A DNA stretch of 64,000 nucleotides from Novosphingobium profundi (GTDB lineage Bacteria > Pseudomonadota > Alphaproteobacteria > Sphingomonadales > Sphingomonadaceae). The notes under the pieces are model-generated. The model searched no databases. It worked only from the letters and a program-made list of their open reading frames with translations, and was not told where the DNA came from. How positions within the stretch are numbered: the first letter of the stretch is position 1; the number at the start of each line of letters is the position of its first letter. The position numbers and the translations under genes were made by a program. The stretch lies in the NCBI RefSeq assembly GCF_020524485.1, contig NZ_JAIVLF010000003.1, positions 806,001 to 870,000 on the forward strand. Direction: 5' to 3'. Positions 35,551 to 44,151 of the stretch are shown in pieces.

Positions 35551-36240
35551 ATGGGTATCTTCTCGCGCACCCGCGACATCATCGCCGCCAACTTCAACGA
35601 CATGCTCGACAAGGCGGAAGACCCGGCCAAGATGATCCGCCTGATCATCCTGGAAATGGAAGAGACCCTCGTCGAGGTGCGCACCAGCTCGGCCCGCACG
35701 ATTGCCGACCAGAAGGAACTGCGCCGCCACGCCGACAAGCTCGACGCGCTCCAGGCCGACTGGGCCGACAAGGCGCAGCTGGCGCTCAGCAAGAACCGCG
35801 AGGACCTTGCCCGCGCCGCCCTCCTCGAAAAGAAGAAGGCCTCGGACATGGCCGAGCAGCTGCGCTCCGAAATCGCGGTGCTCGACGATTCGCTCAGCGC
35901 CTACGAGCAGGACATCGAGAAGCTGCAAAGCCGCCTGCGCGAAGCCCGCAGCCGCCAGAGCGCGATTGCCGCGCGCCTCAAGAGCGCGGAGAACCGCGTG
36001 AAGCTGCGCACCCTGCTCGCCAGCGAGCGCGTCGACGAGGCACTGGCCCGCTTCGACCAGCTCGAACGCCGGGTCGACTACGCCGAAGGCCGCGCCGAGG
36101 CGATGAACATCGGCGACGACAGCCGCCAGCCGACGCTCGCCGATGAAATTGCCGCGCTCGCCGATGGCGACTCGATCGAGGCCGAATTGGCGCAGATGAA
36201 GAAGACGATGGGCCAGAGCTCGGACACCACCGGGCAGTAA
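35551..36240 (+). CDS. pspA: Phage shock protein A
   Basis: 229 residues from the ATG at 35551 (MGIFSRTRDIIAANFNDMLD), with AAAGGA upstream. Long helical ESCRT-III-like hairpin: DMLDKAEDPAKMIRLIILEM, then EETLVEVRTSSARTIADQKE and a coiled coil to about residue 185. PspA coats stressed inner membrane and represses PspF. The frame is open 55 codons further upstream to 35386, so a longer product is formally possible. Confidence 0.93.
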   Translation: MGIFSRTRDIIAANFNDMLDKAEDPAKMIRLIILEMEETLVEVRTSSARTIADQKELRRHADKLDALQADWADKAQLALSKNREDLARAALLEKKKASDMAEQLRSEIAVLDDSLSAYEQDIEKLQSRLREARSRQSAIAARLKSAENRVKLRTLLASERVDEALARFDQLERRVDYAEGRAEAMNIGDDSRQPTLADEIAALADGDSIEAELAQMKKTMGQSSDTTGQ

Positions 36241-36394
36241 TCCAAGGCCACGAGGCCGCGCGGCAGACACCCGGATCGCCGCCCGGCCCGTCATCAAGGC
36301 CCCGGAGCCATCTGTGGCAAGGGGACATGGTCCGGGGGCGCGGGAGACACGAAAATCTCCCGCAAGGGACAACCCAAGGAAAGGGATCAGCACA

Positions 36395-36781
36395 GTGTCA
36401 CGTGGACATTTCTATCTCGACAAGTCGAACGCCAAGCTTGCAGGCGTTTGCGCGGGCATCGCCGACTTCACCGATGTCGATGCGCTCTGGATCCGGCTCG
36501 GTGCCGTGCTCCTGCTGCTCTTCGGCTTCCCCATCGTCATCGCGATCTACATCGCGGTCGCGCTCATCGCCGACAAGCGCCCGCTGTCCGACTACAGCGC
36601 GCACGAGGAAGAGCGCCTGCTGCGCCGCATGGAACGCCGCCGCGCAAAGAAGGCCGGGATCGGCCGCGGCGAACGCCTGCGCGGCGAGCTGAGCGACATC
36701 GACCGGCGCGTCGCCGACATGGAAGCGCACTATTCCAGCAGCAACTCGCGCCTCGCAGCCGAGATCGAGAGCCTGCGCTAA
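36395..36781 (+). CDS. pspC: Phage shock protein C
   Basis: 128 residues from a GTG at 36395, with AAGGGA upstream. PspC domain FYLDKSNAKLAGVCAGIADF, then one TM (LRLGAVLLLLFGFPIVIAIY region) and a cytoplasmic coiled coil ending EMEAHYSSSNSRLAAEIESL-like. In enterobacteria PspC, with PspB, relays membrane stress to PspA. Follows pspA after 154 bases. Confidence 0.88.
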   Translation: MSRGHFYLDKSNAKLAGVCAGIADFTDVDALWIRLGAVLLLLFGFPIVIAIYIAVALIADKRPLSDYSAHEEERLLRRMERRRAKKAGIGRGERLRGELSDIDRRVADMEAHYSSSNSRLAAEIESLR

Positions 36782-36824
36782 GGCGCATCACTTCCACCGG
36801 GCATCAAACAGGGACACGATCATC

Positions 36825-37115
36825 ATGGACACCAGCTCACTCGCGCTTCTCATTCCCCTTGCACCGTTTCTGGTCGGCGCCCTCGTCGTCTGGACCAAGC
36901 ACCAGCGCAAGATGGCCGAGATCCAGGTCGAGGCGACCGCGGAAAAGGCCGCCCAGTACGCCTCGAACGCGCGCGAATTGGAAGAACGCGTCCGTGTCCT
37001 CGAACGCATCGTGACCGATGGCAGCTACGACACCGCGCTCCAGATCGAAGCCCTGCGCGACCAGCGCGAGGCCGACGCCCAGCGCGCGCCCGCCCCGACC
37101 AAGCGCGTGAACTGA
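36825..37115 (+). CDS. PspB-like small membrane protein 1
   Basis: 96 residues: an N-terminal TM (LALLIPLAPFLVGALVVW) and a coiled coil ending VRVLERIVTDGSYDTALQ-IEALRD. This TM-plus-coiled-coil layout and the ERIVTD end are those of PspB. First of five tandem genes of this type after pspC, spaced by 13 bases from the next. Likely bridges the membrane to PspA or PspF; no function is shown. Confidence 0.8.
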   Translation: MDTSSLALLIPLAPFLVGALVVWTKHQRKMAEIQVEATAEKAAQYASNARELEERVRVLERIVTDGSYDTALQIEALRDQREADAQRAPAPTKRVN

Positions 37116-37128
37116 GGGGAGAGCGACC

Positions 37129-37479
37129 ATGAACTGGGGAAGCCCCGAATTTATCCTGAGCATCATCGCCCTGTCCACCGGCGGATGGCTCTTCAACAAT
37201 TGGCTGCGTATGCGCCACGGCTACCCGCTCGAAAATTCGGGGGGCAAGAGCATCTACCCCAAGGCCAAGAAAGCGGATCGCAACGCCGCGCGCCAGCAGG
37301 AGGAAGCCCATGCCAAACTTCTCGAACGCGTCGCGTACCTCGAAAAGCGCACCGCCGCGCTTGAAACCATCGTCACCGACAGCGGCTACGACGTCGCCCG
37401 CCAGATCGAGGCGCTGAGCGCGCTCGACACCGCCCACAGCCCGGCCGCAACGCCCGCCCCTGCTCCTCGCGTACGCTGA
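37129..37479 (+). CDS. PspB-like small membrane protein 2
   Basis: 116 residues. TM near residues 5-22, then FNNWLRMRHGYPLENS and GKSIYPK, then a coiled coil with ALETIVTDSGYDVARQIEAL. The block around the TM is nearly identical to the next paralogue, indicating a recent duplication. Ends in an Ala/Pro tail. Confidence 0.78.
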   Translation: MNWGSPEFILSIIALSTGGWLFNNWLRMRHGYPLENSGGKSIYPKAKKADRNAARQQEEAHAKLLERVAYLEKRTAALETIVTDSGYDVARQIEALSALDTAHSPAATPAPAPRVR

Positions 37480-37511
37480 AACCAGCCGCCCTTCCCCGAA
37501 AGGACACTGCC

Positions 37512-37871
37512 ATGGCTCTCGATATCGCCACCATCGAAATGCTCAGCCCGGTCATCATCGTGGGCACCGCCGTCGCCACCGCAGGCTGGATTTTCAACAA
37601 CTGGCTGCGCATGCGCCACGGCTATCCGCTCGAGAATTCCTGGGGCAAGAGCATCTACCCCAAGACTGACGGCGAGGCGCAGGCTCGCGTCCAGTTGCTC
37701 ACCCAGGAGAACGCGGAACTGCGCGCCGAGATGAGCGCGGTCAAGGACCGCCTCGCCGCAGTCGAGAGCATCGTCACCGACAAGGGCTATGACGTGGCGC
37801 GCCAGATCGAATCGCTGCGCGAAGCCCGCGATCTCGCCCGCGCGGACGTACCTGTGGAGACGCGCCAGTGA
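37512..37871 (+). CDS. PspB-like small membrane protein 3
   Basis: 119 residues. TM (VIIVGTAVATAGWIF), the shared FNNWLRMRHGYPLENS block, then a coiled coil (LTQENAELRAEMSAVKDRLA) ending VESIVTDKGYDVARQIESL. Its stop overlaps the GTG of the next gene (GTGA), so the pair is coupled. Closest relative is the preceding gene. Confidence 0.78.
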   Translation: MALDIATIEMLSPVIIVGTAVATAGWIFNNWLRMRHGYPLENSWGKSIYPKTDGEAQARVQLLTQENAELRAEMSAVKDRLAAVESIVTDKGYDVARQIESLREARDLARADVPVETRQ

Positions 37872-38149
37872 ATCTGGGTGACCTTCTCACCGTCACCATC
37901 GTCATGGGAACGGTGGTGCTGCTCTTCGCAACGCTCGCCAGCGCCTACAAACGCTACCTTGCCTACCTGGAACGCAAGCTGGAACTGGCCGCGAACACGC
38001 ACGCCCTCAAGGCCCGGGAAAGCGACCTCGAAGAGCGCCTGCGCCACCTCGAAAACCTTGCCTTGCCCGGCAGCGGCGCGCAGGATAGCCAACACCAGCT
38101 GACCCACCCGACCGAGGAGCAGGCCACGCCCCTCCTCGCCCATACATAA
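37868..38149 (+). CDS. PspB-like small membrane protein 4
   Basis: 93 residues from a GTG at 37868 that overlaps the previous stop. TM (TVTIVMGTVVLLFATLASAY) followed by a coiled coil (ESDLEERLRHLENLA). The most divergent copy: the VTD motif is missing. A polar tail of unknown use follows. Confidence 0.72.
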   Translation: MNLGDLLTVTIVMGTVVLLFATLASAYKRYLAYLERKLELAANTHALKARESDLEERLRHLENLALPGSGAQDSQHQLTHPTEEQATPLLAHT

Positions 38150-38161
38150 GGTATCACGACA

Positions 38162-38413
38162 ATGAGTTTCTGGACGGCCGTGGTGGTCATGTTCGTCATC
38201 GGCTGCATTACCTGGCTGCGCGCCAAGAAGCTGCACCTGCCCTCCGAACGCTCGGACCATGGCCGCACCATCGGCCGGCGCGATCCCCACGAACAGGAAC
38301 TCGAGGACGAGATCGCCCAGCTGCGCGAACGTATCAATGTCCTTGAACGCATCGCCACCGACGAACGCCGGGGCAAGGATCTTGCGAAAGAGATCGAGAG
38401 TTTAAGGGATTGA
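38162..38413 (+). CDS. PspB-like small membrane protein 5
   Basis: 83 residues. Short TM (FWTAVVVMFVIGCITWL), charged linker, coiled coil with INVLERIATDERRGKDLAK-type ending and EIESLRD, the same end signature as copy 1. Closest in size to enterobacterial PspB. Last gene of the operon, followed by a strong terminator. Confidence 0.8.
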   Translation: MSFWTAVVVMFVIGCITWLRAKKLHLPSERSDHGRTIGRRDPHEQELEDEIAQLRERINVLERIATDERRGKDLAKEIESLRD

Positions 38414-38421
38414 ATAAGTCC

Positions 38422-38450
38422 GAGGGCCATCGCCCTCGGGCTCCCATAAC
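38422..38450 (+). repeat. REP-like palindrome, copy 1
   Basis: CCGAGGGC-CATC-GCCCTCGG followed by GCTCCC. Two more copies occur at 38598-38625 (inverted) and 40800-40828. In each case a GGTGAGGT sequence lies near by. A dispersed palindromic repeat family specific to this stretch of the window. Confidence 0.8.
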
Positions 38451-38511
38451 TGTCTGGGGCAGTTCACGCGGCCACGTGGCGTAGGAATGGTGAGGTCGGG
38501 AACAAGATGTT

Positions 38512-38535
38512 GGGGGCGAAGCCCCCTTTTTTTTT
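38512..38535 (+). terminator. Intrinsic terminator of the psp operon
   Basis: GGGGGC-GAA-GCCCCC (38512-38526) followed by nine T, a textbook Rho-independent terminator about 100 bases past the last PspB-like gene. Confidence 0.92.
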
Positions 38536-38597
38536 ATCCTGTGGCTTCGTCCTTCAACGCAGCAATCCCTGCAAAAGCTAACCTCACCGATTCCGGG

Positions 38598-38625
38598 AGC
38601 CCGAGGGCAATGGCCCTCGGAACCT
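38598..38625 (-). repeat. REP-like palindrome, copy 2 (inverted)
   Basis: GGGAGCCCGAGGGC-AATG-GCCCTCGG, the reverse complement of copy 1 with one loop change. Just past the nadE stop, so it may also end nadE mRNA. Confidence 0.8.
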
Positions 38626-38636
38626 CCCTTTTCCTC

Positions 38637-40715
38637 TTACCCTTCCAAAGGCACCTTCGCATCCAGCTCCGCCAGCCACACCTCGGCGCGGGCATCCGAT
38701 GGCGCGCGCCAGTCGCCGCGCGGGCTGAGCGCTCCGCCCGAGGAGACCTTGGGTCCGTTGGGAATCGCCGAGCGCTTGAACTGGCTGAAGGCGAAGAAGC
38801 GGCGCAGGAACTTCTCCAGCCACGCGCGGATCACCGGCAGGTCATAGGCCACGCGCCGGTCGGCGGGATAGCCATCGGGCCATTGGCCCTGCGCGGCGTT
38901 GTGCCAGGCGTGCCAGGCAAGAAACGCGACCTTGGAGGGCGTCTGGCCGTAGCGCATGATGTGGTGGAGGAAGAAGTCGTTGAGGGCGTAGGGCCCGATC
39001 TTCTCCTCGGTGCTCTGGATCGCGCCGTCCGCGCCGGCGGGCACGAGTTCGGGCGAGATTTCGGTGTCGAGGATAGCGTGGAGGATCGCCCCGGCCTCGG
39101 CCGCGAAATCCTCTCCGTCCGCGCACCAGCGGATGAGATACTGGATCAGCGTCTTGGGCACGCCCGCGTTGACCGCGTAGTGGCTCATCTGATCGCCCAC
39201 GCCGTAGGTACACCAGCCCAGCGCCAGTTCGGACAAGTCCCCGGTGCCGATCACGAAGCCGCTGTGCTGGCTGGCAAGGCGGAAGAGGTAGTCGGTGCGA
39301 AGGCCCGCCTGGACGTTCTCGAAGGTGACGTCGTAGACCGGTTCGCCGTCGGCGAAGGCGTGGCCAATGTCCTCCAGCATGCGCGTTGCGGCTGGGCGGA
39401 TATCGATTTCCTCGGCCGTGATGCCCAGCGCATCCATCAGCTTCCAGGCGTTCGACTTCGTCCCCTCGCTCGTCGCGAAGCCGGGCATGGTGTAACCCCG
39501 GATAAAGGTGCGCGGCAGGCCCAGGCGGTCGCAGGCGCGCGCGGCGACGATCAGCGCGTGGGTCGAATCGAGCCCGCCCGAAATGCCGATCACCATCGAC
39601 TTGGAACCGGTCGATTCCAGGCGCCGCATCAGGCCATCGACCTGGATGTTGAACGCCTCGTAACAATCCGCGTCGAGCTTTTCCGGGCGGTTGGGCACGA
39701 AGGGAAAACGGCGGATCGGGCGCTGAAGACCGATATCGCCGCGCACCGGCGCGTGGCGGAAGGGGACGGTGCGAAACGTCTGCGCGGGCGATCCGGCAAG
39801 TTCGGCCGCGTCGGCAAAGGTCGGCAGGCGCAGCCGGTCGCCGACGATGCGCTCGCAGTCGATATCCGCGATGCACAACTGCGGCTCGAGCGCAAAACGC
39901 TCGGACTGCGCGAGGCACTCGCCCAGTTCGTAAACGATACCCTGCCCGTCCCAGGCCAAGTCGGTCGTGCTCTCGCCATGCCCCGCCGCGCAATAGACAT
40001 AGGCCGCAGAGGTGCGCGCGGACTGCGCCTTGCACAGCGCGTGGCGTTCGTCCGACTTGCCGATGGTGATGTTGGAGGCAGACAAGTTACACAGGATCGT
40101 CGCCCCGGCGAGCGCGCCCAGCGTGCTGGGAGGCGTAGGCGCCCAGACATCTTCACAGATCTCGACGAAGAAGCGGAAATCCTTGAGCACTTCGGACGCA
40201 AAGACGAGGTCGACACCGAACGGCACGTTTTGTCCGGCCACCGTGATCGACTGCCCGCGCACGGCCTTGCCGCTTGCGAACCAGCGCTTCTCGTAGAACT
40301 CGCGGTAGTTGGGAAGGAAGGACTTGGGCACCACGCCCAGGAGCTTGCCGTGCGCGATCACCACCGCGCAGTTGTAGAGGCTGGAGCCGTGGACCAGCGC
40401 GGCGCCCACCAGCAGCACCGGCGAAAGCGAGGCGCTGGCCGCGACAAGCTCGGCGAGTGCGGCATCCACCGCCGCGATCAGCGCGCCCTGCAGGTGCAGA
40501 TCGTCGATGGCGTAGGCCGACAGACACAGCTCGGGAAAGACGAGAAGATCGACATGCGCCTCATGCGCGCGCCGCGCTTCAGCCAGGATCGCATCGCGGT
40601 TGAAGGCGACATCGGCAGGCCGCACGTGCGGGGTCGAGGTCGCGACGCGCACGAAACCATGCTCGTGCAGCGAGAAGAAGGGATGGCTGCGGTCGGCGGC
40701 GGCAGAAGCGTTCAT
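38637..40715 (-). CDS. nadE: Glutamine-dependent NAD+ synthetase
   Basis: 692 residues from the ATG at 40715 (MNASAAADRSHPFF), with AGGGA upstream. N-terminal nitrilase-like glutaminase with the Glu-Lys-Cys triad (VFPELCLSAY, VPKSFLPNY, EICEDVW) and C-terminal ammonia-dependent synthetase with the ATP motif GISGGLDSTHAL and GTGDLSELALGW. Makes NAD+ from NaAD using glutamine nitrogen. Length fits the two-domain enzymes of alphaproteobacteria and Mycobacterium. Confidence 0.96.
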   Translation of the reverse strand: MNASAAADRSHPFFSLHEHGFVRVATSTPHVRPADVAFNRDAILAEARRAHEAHVDLLVFPELCLSAYAIDDLHLQGALIAAVDAALAELVAASASLSPVLLVGAALVHGSSLYNCAVVIAHGKLLGVVPKSFLPNYREFYEKRWFASGKAVRGQSITVAGQNVPFGVDLVFASEVLKDFRFFVEICEDVWAPTPPSTLGALAGATILCNLSASNITIGKSDERHALCKAQSARTSAAYVYCAAGHGESTTDLAWDGQGIVYELGECLAQSERFALEPQLCIADIDCERIVGDRLRLPTFADAAELAGSPAQTFRTVPFRHAPVRGDIGLQRPIRRFPFVPNRPEKLDADCYEAFNIQVDGLMRRLESTGSKSMVIGISGGLDSTHALIVAARACDRLGLPRTFIRGYTMPGFATSEGTKSNAWKLMDALGITAEEIDIRPAATRMLEDIGHAFADGEPVYDVTFENVQAGLRTDYLFRLASQHSGFVIGTGDLSELALGWCTYGVGDQMSHYAVNAGVPKTLIQYLIRWCADGEDFAAEAGAILHAILDTEISPELVPAGADGAIQSTEEKIGPYALNDFFLHHIMRYGQTPSKVAFLAWHAWHNAAQGQWPDGYPADRRVAYDLPVIRAWLEKFLRRFFAFSQFKRSAIPNGPKVSSGGALSPRGDWRAPSDARAEVWLAELDAKVPLEG

Positions 40716-40799
40716 GGCCTTTTCCCTGACAGGAACCGCGCGCAGGTGCAATTGGCGTGATGCGTGAGGGCGAAAAACAGGAGGAAGCAGGAAGATAAT

Positions 40800-40917
40800 T
40801 CCGAGGGCCATCGCCCTCGGGCTCCCCAAAACGGGCGGCCTCACCTTTCTCAGCCAGGGTGGCGCGCGGAAGGTGAGGTCGCCCGTTTTGGGGTCAAGGG
40901 GTGATGACCCCTTGAAT
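40800..40917 (+). repeat. REP-like palindrome, copy 3, with long hairpin
   Basis: Copy 3 of the CCGAGGGC-CATC-GCCCTCGG repeat (40802-40821 core), then a roughly 24-bp stem (about 40825-40848 with about 40870-40895, one mismatch) and a GGGGTCA/TGACCCC pair. It lies between the divergent nadE and sufE genes. The remaining 313-base gap holds only the sufE promoter region. Confidence 0.7.
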
Positions 40918-41028
40918 CAGTCCCTCCTCTTCTTTGACTGTCTCTTTATTTCGATTGCACCTCCTTCGGGCCGCCCCGCTGGTCCAAGCCCCCTTGCCCT
41001 GTGGCGACAGGGCCCTAAATGACGTTGC

Positions 41029-41445
41029 ATGCGCAGCCTTGATGACATCCGCGAAGAGTATGAATTCCTTGAGGGCGATGAACGCTATCGCCTGCTGATC
41101 GAGTTGGGCCGCGAACTCGACCCAATGCCTGACGCGCTCAAGACCGACGCGACCAAGGTGCGCGGGTGTTCAGCCTCGGTCTGGGTCTACCCCACCGAAG
41201 CGGAAGGCGGCACGCTTCATTTTCTGGCGGACAGCAACGCGGCGATCACCAAGGGCATTGTGGCGCTGGTCATTGCAGGCGTGCAGGACAAGCCCGCCGC
41301 TGAAGTCGCCGAGACCGACATCGTCGCCGCGCTCGAGCCCTTCGACCTCAGGAACCAGCTCTCCTCGAACCGCACGCAAGGCGTTCCCAACATGATCGCG
41401 CTGATCCGGGAAACTGCGGCGCGCTACGCGGACCCGCAGTCTTGA
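41029..41445 (+). CDS. sufE: SufE cysteine-desulfurase activator
   Basis: 138 residues. SufE core ELGRELDPMPDALKTDATKV, the sulfur-accepting Cys in VRGCSASVWVYP, and the C-terminal LSSNRTQGVPNMI. Accepts persulfide from SufS for Fe-S assembly. No ribosome site precedes the ATG; a TAAAT-like -10 ends about eight bases upstream, so the mRNA may be leaderless. No suf operon is adjacent. Confidence 0.95.
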   Translation: MRSLDDIREEYEFLEGDERYRLLIELGRELDPMPDALKTDATKVRGCSASVWVYPTEAEGGTLHFLADSNAAITKGIVALVIAGVQDKPAAEVAETDIVAALEPFDLRNQLSSNRTQGVPNMIALIRETAARYADPQS

Positions 41446-41476
41446 CCCATCCTTCCTCCGACCGGGGCGCGCAAGC

Positions 41477-41836
41477 TTGAAGAAGGTCAAGCGCTCGGTC
41501 TGGATGCTTGGCGGCGTGCTGTTCGTGGCGCTGGGCACCATCGGCATCTTCCTGCCGGTCATGCCCACGGTCGTGTTCTACATCGCCGCCGCCTGGTGCT
41601 TTTCCAAGAGCCACCCGGAATGGGCGGAGCGGCTCTACAACCACCCCAAGCACGGCCCCCATCTCGTCGCCTGGCGCGACCGGCGGGCAATCAGCCGAAA
41701 GGGCAAGGTCTCGGCCATTCTCGCGATGAGCGCGAGCATCCCCTTCACCTGGTTTGTCGTGGGTTTCCCGCTCGCCTTCATCCCGGTGGGCGTGCTCGCC
41801 GTGCTGGGCCCGTGGATCTGGACCCGGCCCGAGTAG
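41477..41836 (+). CDS. YbaN/DUF454 membrane protein
   Basis: 119 residues from a TTG at 41477. DUF454 pattern GGVLFVALGTIGIFLPVMPT, AAAWCFSKSHPEWAERLY, NHPKHGPH, then two TM helices. Function unknown. 31 bases after sufE, likely co-transcribed; a GTG/ATG alternative start would remove part of the first helix. Confidence 0.85.
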   Translation: MKKVKRSVWMLGGVLFVALGTIGIFLPVMPTVVFYIAAAWCFSKSHPEWAERLYNHPKHGPHLVAWRDRRAISRKGKVSAILAMSASIPFTWFVVGFPLAFIPVGVLAVLGPWIWTRPE

Positions 41837-41840
41837 CCTC

Positions 41841-42410
41841 TCAGGGTCCCTGACGCGTCTTCAGGAAGTCCTCTTCCTCGTGCGTCGATCGGCGCTGCAG
41901 GGCCGCGTTGCGATAGGGAAAGCGGCCATAGGCGGCAATATCGGCCTCGTGCGAACGCGCGAAGGCGAGAAGCTCCCCGGCAAAGCGATTCAAGTCTTCA
42001 AAGCATGCCACGCTTCGGGCCTGAAGCACTGTGTCTTCGGCGTGCATGAGCGGCATGTAGAAGAAGTGGCGGTGGGCAAACCCGAGCTGCGCGTCCACCC
42101 CTGCCTCCAGCCCCTCCAGCACGAGCTCCTGCGCCCGGCGATCTGCGGCAAAGGCCTGCGCGGTGTCGCGGTGAATGTGGCGCGAGAACTGGTCCAGCAC
42201 GATCACCAGCGCCAGACGCCCAAGAGGGGTCTCGGCCCAGCCATCACAGGCGCCTTCCAGCGCCTGCGCATGGACCGCACCAAAGCGCGCGCGCACCTTT
42301 TCATCGAGCTGCGCACCGCCCCCGAACCAGTCGCCGGGGGTCAGTTCGCGAAACCAGAAGTCGAGAACGCGGGTCGCCCCGGCGTCGAGCGGAGGTGTGC
42401 GCGGCGTCAT
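41841..42410 (-). CDS. DUF924 family protein
   Basis: 189 residues from the ATG at 42410. TPR-like all-helical DUF924: VLDFWFRELTPGDWFGGGAQ, ALVIVLDQFSRHIHRDTAQA, FAHRHFFYMPLMHAED, and the C-terminal RFPYRNAALQR. No assigned function. Eight bases after the FNT-channel gene, with which it forms an operon; convergent with ybaN, four bases apart. Confidence 0.88.
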   Translation of the reverse strand: MTPRTPPLDAGATRVLDFWFRELTPGDWFGGGAQLDEKVRARFGAVHAQALEGACDGWAETPLGRLALVIVLDQFSRHIHRDTAQAFAADRRAQELVLEGLEAGVDAQLGFAHRHFFYMPLMHAEDTVLQARSVACFEDLNRFAGELLAFARSHEADIAAYGRFPYRNAALQRRSTHEEEDFLKTRQGP

Positions 42411-42418
42411 GTGCGTCC

Positions 42419-43378
42419 TCAGATCTCGGCGTGGATCTGGCCGTAGGAGAGCATCGCGAAAAGTCCGGTGCCCCCGATCACGTTGCCCGCGAAAGTGGGC
42501 AGGAGATAGCCGGTAAAGGCCGCCTCGATGGACTTCTGCCCGTCGATCACGAGCATGAACATCTCGGTCGATCCCGCGATGACGTGGGTAAAGCCGCCCG
42601 CCGCGATCAGCGCTGTAAAGACCATGATGACCCACAGCTCGAAACCCTTGGAACTGGGCAGCATCCACACCAGCCCCGCGATGAAGAAGCCTGCCGGAAT
42701 GCCCTTTACCAGCGCGGTCCAGCCTTGCGACTGCGCCGCGTGTTTCGAGACCTCGAGCATGGCGGTCACATGGCTGCTCGCCTCGGCATCGCCTCCGTCG
42801 GACATCACCATCACGAAGAAGGCGGTGAGGAAGGTGCCGATGAAATTGGCAGTCAGGACAATGGTCCAGAGCCGGGCGGAGAGGCCCAGCTTGCCCCAGC
42901 TTGGCTCGGAGAGCATCGGCAGGACCACGCTCAGCGTGTTCTCGGTGAAAAGCTGGAGGCGTGAGAGGATGACCAGGATGAAGCCTACCGAATAGCCCAG
43001 GCTCGAGACGACCCAGCGATTGGGGCTGCCTTCCAGCGCCTCGTAGAGAAGCGCCTGGGCGAAGACAGAGGTCGAGATGCCGATCCCGGCGGCGATGCCC
43101 GACCACCACAGGGAGGAGGTCGGACGGCGTAGTTCCTCCTCACCCTCGCTGCGGATGATCGAAAAGACGGTGAGTGCGGACAGGCGGCTGTGCGCGGACA
43201 CACGGCGGCGTTCGCGGCGGGTCAGGGTGGAATTGCCGCTTTCGATTTCACGCTCGACGTTCTCACGCTCGGCCTTCTGTTCGGCGCGGCGCAGTTCCTC
43301 TTCGCGTTCTTCCTCGGTTTGCTCCGCCTCGGCAGGACCGGAAGAGGTCCCTGCACCGGAGCCGGCGGTATCGATCAC
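42419..43378 (-). CDS. Formate/nitrite-transporter-family channel (YfdC-like)
   Basis: 319 residues from a GTG at 43378. About 60 charged N-terminal residues (EEEREEELRRAEQKAERENV) precede an FNT core of six TM helices (LWWSGIAAGIGISTSVFAQA, LQLFTENTLSVVLPML, FIGTFLTAFFVMVM, TALIAAGGFTHVIAGSTEMF). The extended charged N-terminus and loop sequence fit the YfdC subgroup rather than FocA/NirC. Substrate unknown. Confidence 0.88.
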   Translation of the reverse strand: MIDTAGSGAGTSSGPAEAEQTEEEREEELRRAEQKAERENVEREIESGNSTLTRRERRRVSAHSRLSALTVFSIIRSEGEEELRRPTSSLWWSGIAAGIGISTSVFAQALLYEALEGSPNRWVVSSLGYSVGFILVILSRLQLFTENTLSVVLPMLSEPSWGKLGLSARLWTIVLTANFIGTFLTAFFVMVMSDGGDAEASSHVTAMLEVSKHAAQSQGWTALVKGIPAGFFIAGLVWMLPSSKGFELWVIMVFTALIAAGGFTHVIAGSTEMFMLVIDGQKSIEAAFTGYLLPTFAGNVIGGTGLFAMLSYGQIHAEI

Positions 43379-43457
43379 GTTCGGATGTCTCCTGAAAGAT
43401 CTGGAACGCCTCTAACGCGCCAGATCGTGGCAGGTTGCCGTTTGTGTGACCTTCTGC

Positions 43458-43976
43458 TCAGTCCTCCACCGCCTCGCGCACCACCGCGATGCCCCGGCGG
43501 CGCTGCTCCTTGAGCTCCTGCTTGAGCCGGACAGGGTCGCGCGCAACGACGAAACCGAAGCTGACCCCACCCTCCTTGCCAATGGTCGCATGGTGCAGCT
43601 TGTGCGCCTGGACCAGGCGCTTGGCATAGCCGCGCTTGGGCACCCAGCGGAAATAGCGCTGGTGAACAAGGCCATCGTGAATCAGCGTATAGATGATCCC
43701 ATACACGAGGATCCCCAGACCGATCCACGTTCCCGGCCACCAGGCGTGTTGGCCCATGACGAGCGGCGAGCCAACCGCGAACATCGAGATGCTCATGGCC
43801 GCCCCCACCAGCGCATATAGGTCGTTCTTTTCCAGAAGCTTGTCGTGGGGCTCGTGGTGGTCGCGGTGCCAGCCCCAGCCAAAGCCGTGCATGATGTACT
43901 TGTGGCTCGACCAGGCGACCAGTTCCATGGCGGCGGCGCTGGCAAGAACGATGAGAATGGCGATAAGAACAGTCAC
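43458..43976 (-). CDS. crtZ: Beta-carotene hydroxylase CrtZ
   Basis: 172 residues from a GTG at 43976 with AGGAGAAGG upstream. The four His clusters of the fatty-acid-hydroxylase fold are present: HKYIMHG, HRDHH, HDGLVHQ, HKLHH. Adds 3-hydroxyls to beta-ionone rings, giving zeaxanthin or, with CrtW, astaxanthin. Yellow-orange hydroxylated carotenoids are typical of sphingomonads. No other crt gene is nearby. Confidence 0.93.
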   Translation of the reverse strand: MTVLIAILIVLASAAAMELVAWSSHKYIMHGFGWGWHRDHHEPHDKLLEKNDLYALVGAAMSISMFAVGSPLVMGQHAWWPGTWIGLGILVYGIIYTLIHDGLVHQRYFRWVPKRGYAKRLVQAHKLHHATIGKEGGVSFGFVVARDPVRLKQELKEQRRRGIAVVREAVED

Positions 43977-44115
43977 CCCCTTCTCCTAGACCGATGCGGC
44001 GCGCGTGTCAGCGCCTGATCTCATCCCGTTCATCGCATCTTCGTGGCGCAACTTGCCCCCTTAGCGGGTTGAAAAATACGCCGTTCGTCCTCCTGCCGGA
44101 TAAATCGAACACATG

Positions 44116-44151
44116 CCCTGCGCTGTACTGCTTGAATTGCAAAGCGCAGGG
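44116..44151 (+). promoter_or_regulatory. Inverted repeat upstream of leuC
   Basis: CCCTGCGCT (44116-44124) and AGCGCAGGG (44143-44151) flank an 18-base loop, 18 bases before the leuC ATG. It may be an operator or a leader hairpin. TTGAAT lies in the loop and CCTAAT follows the right arm, so a promoter overlaps it. Confidence 0.45.
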
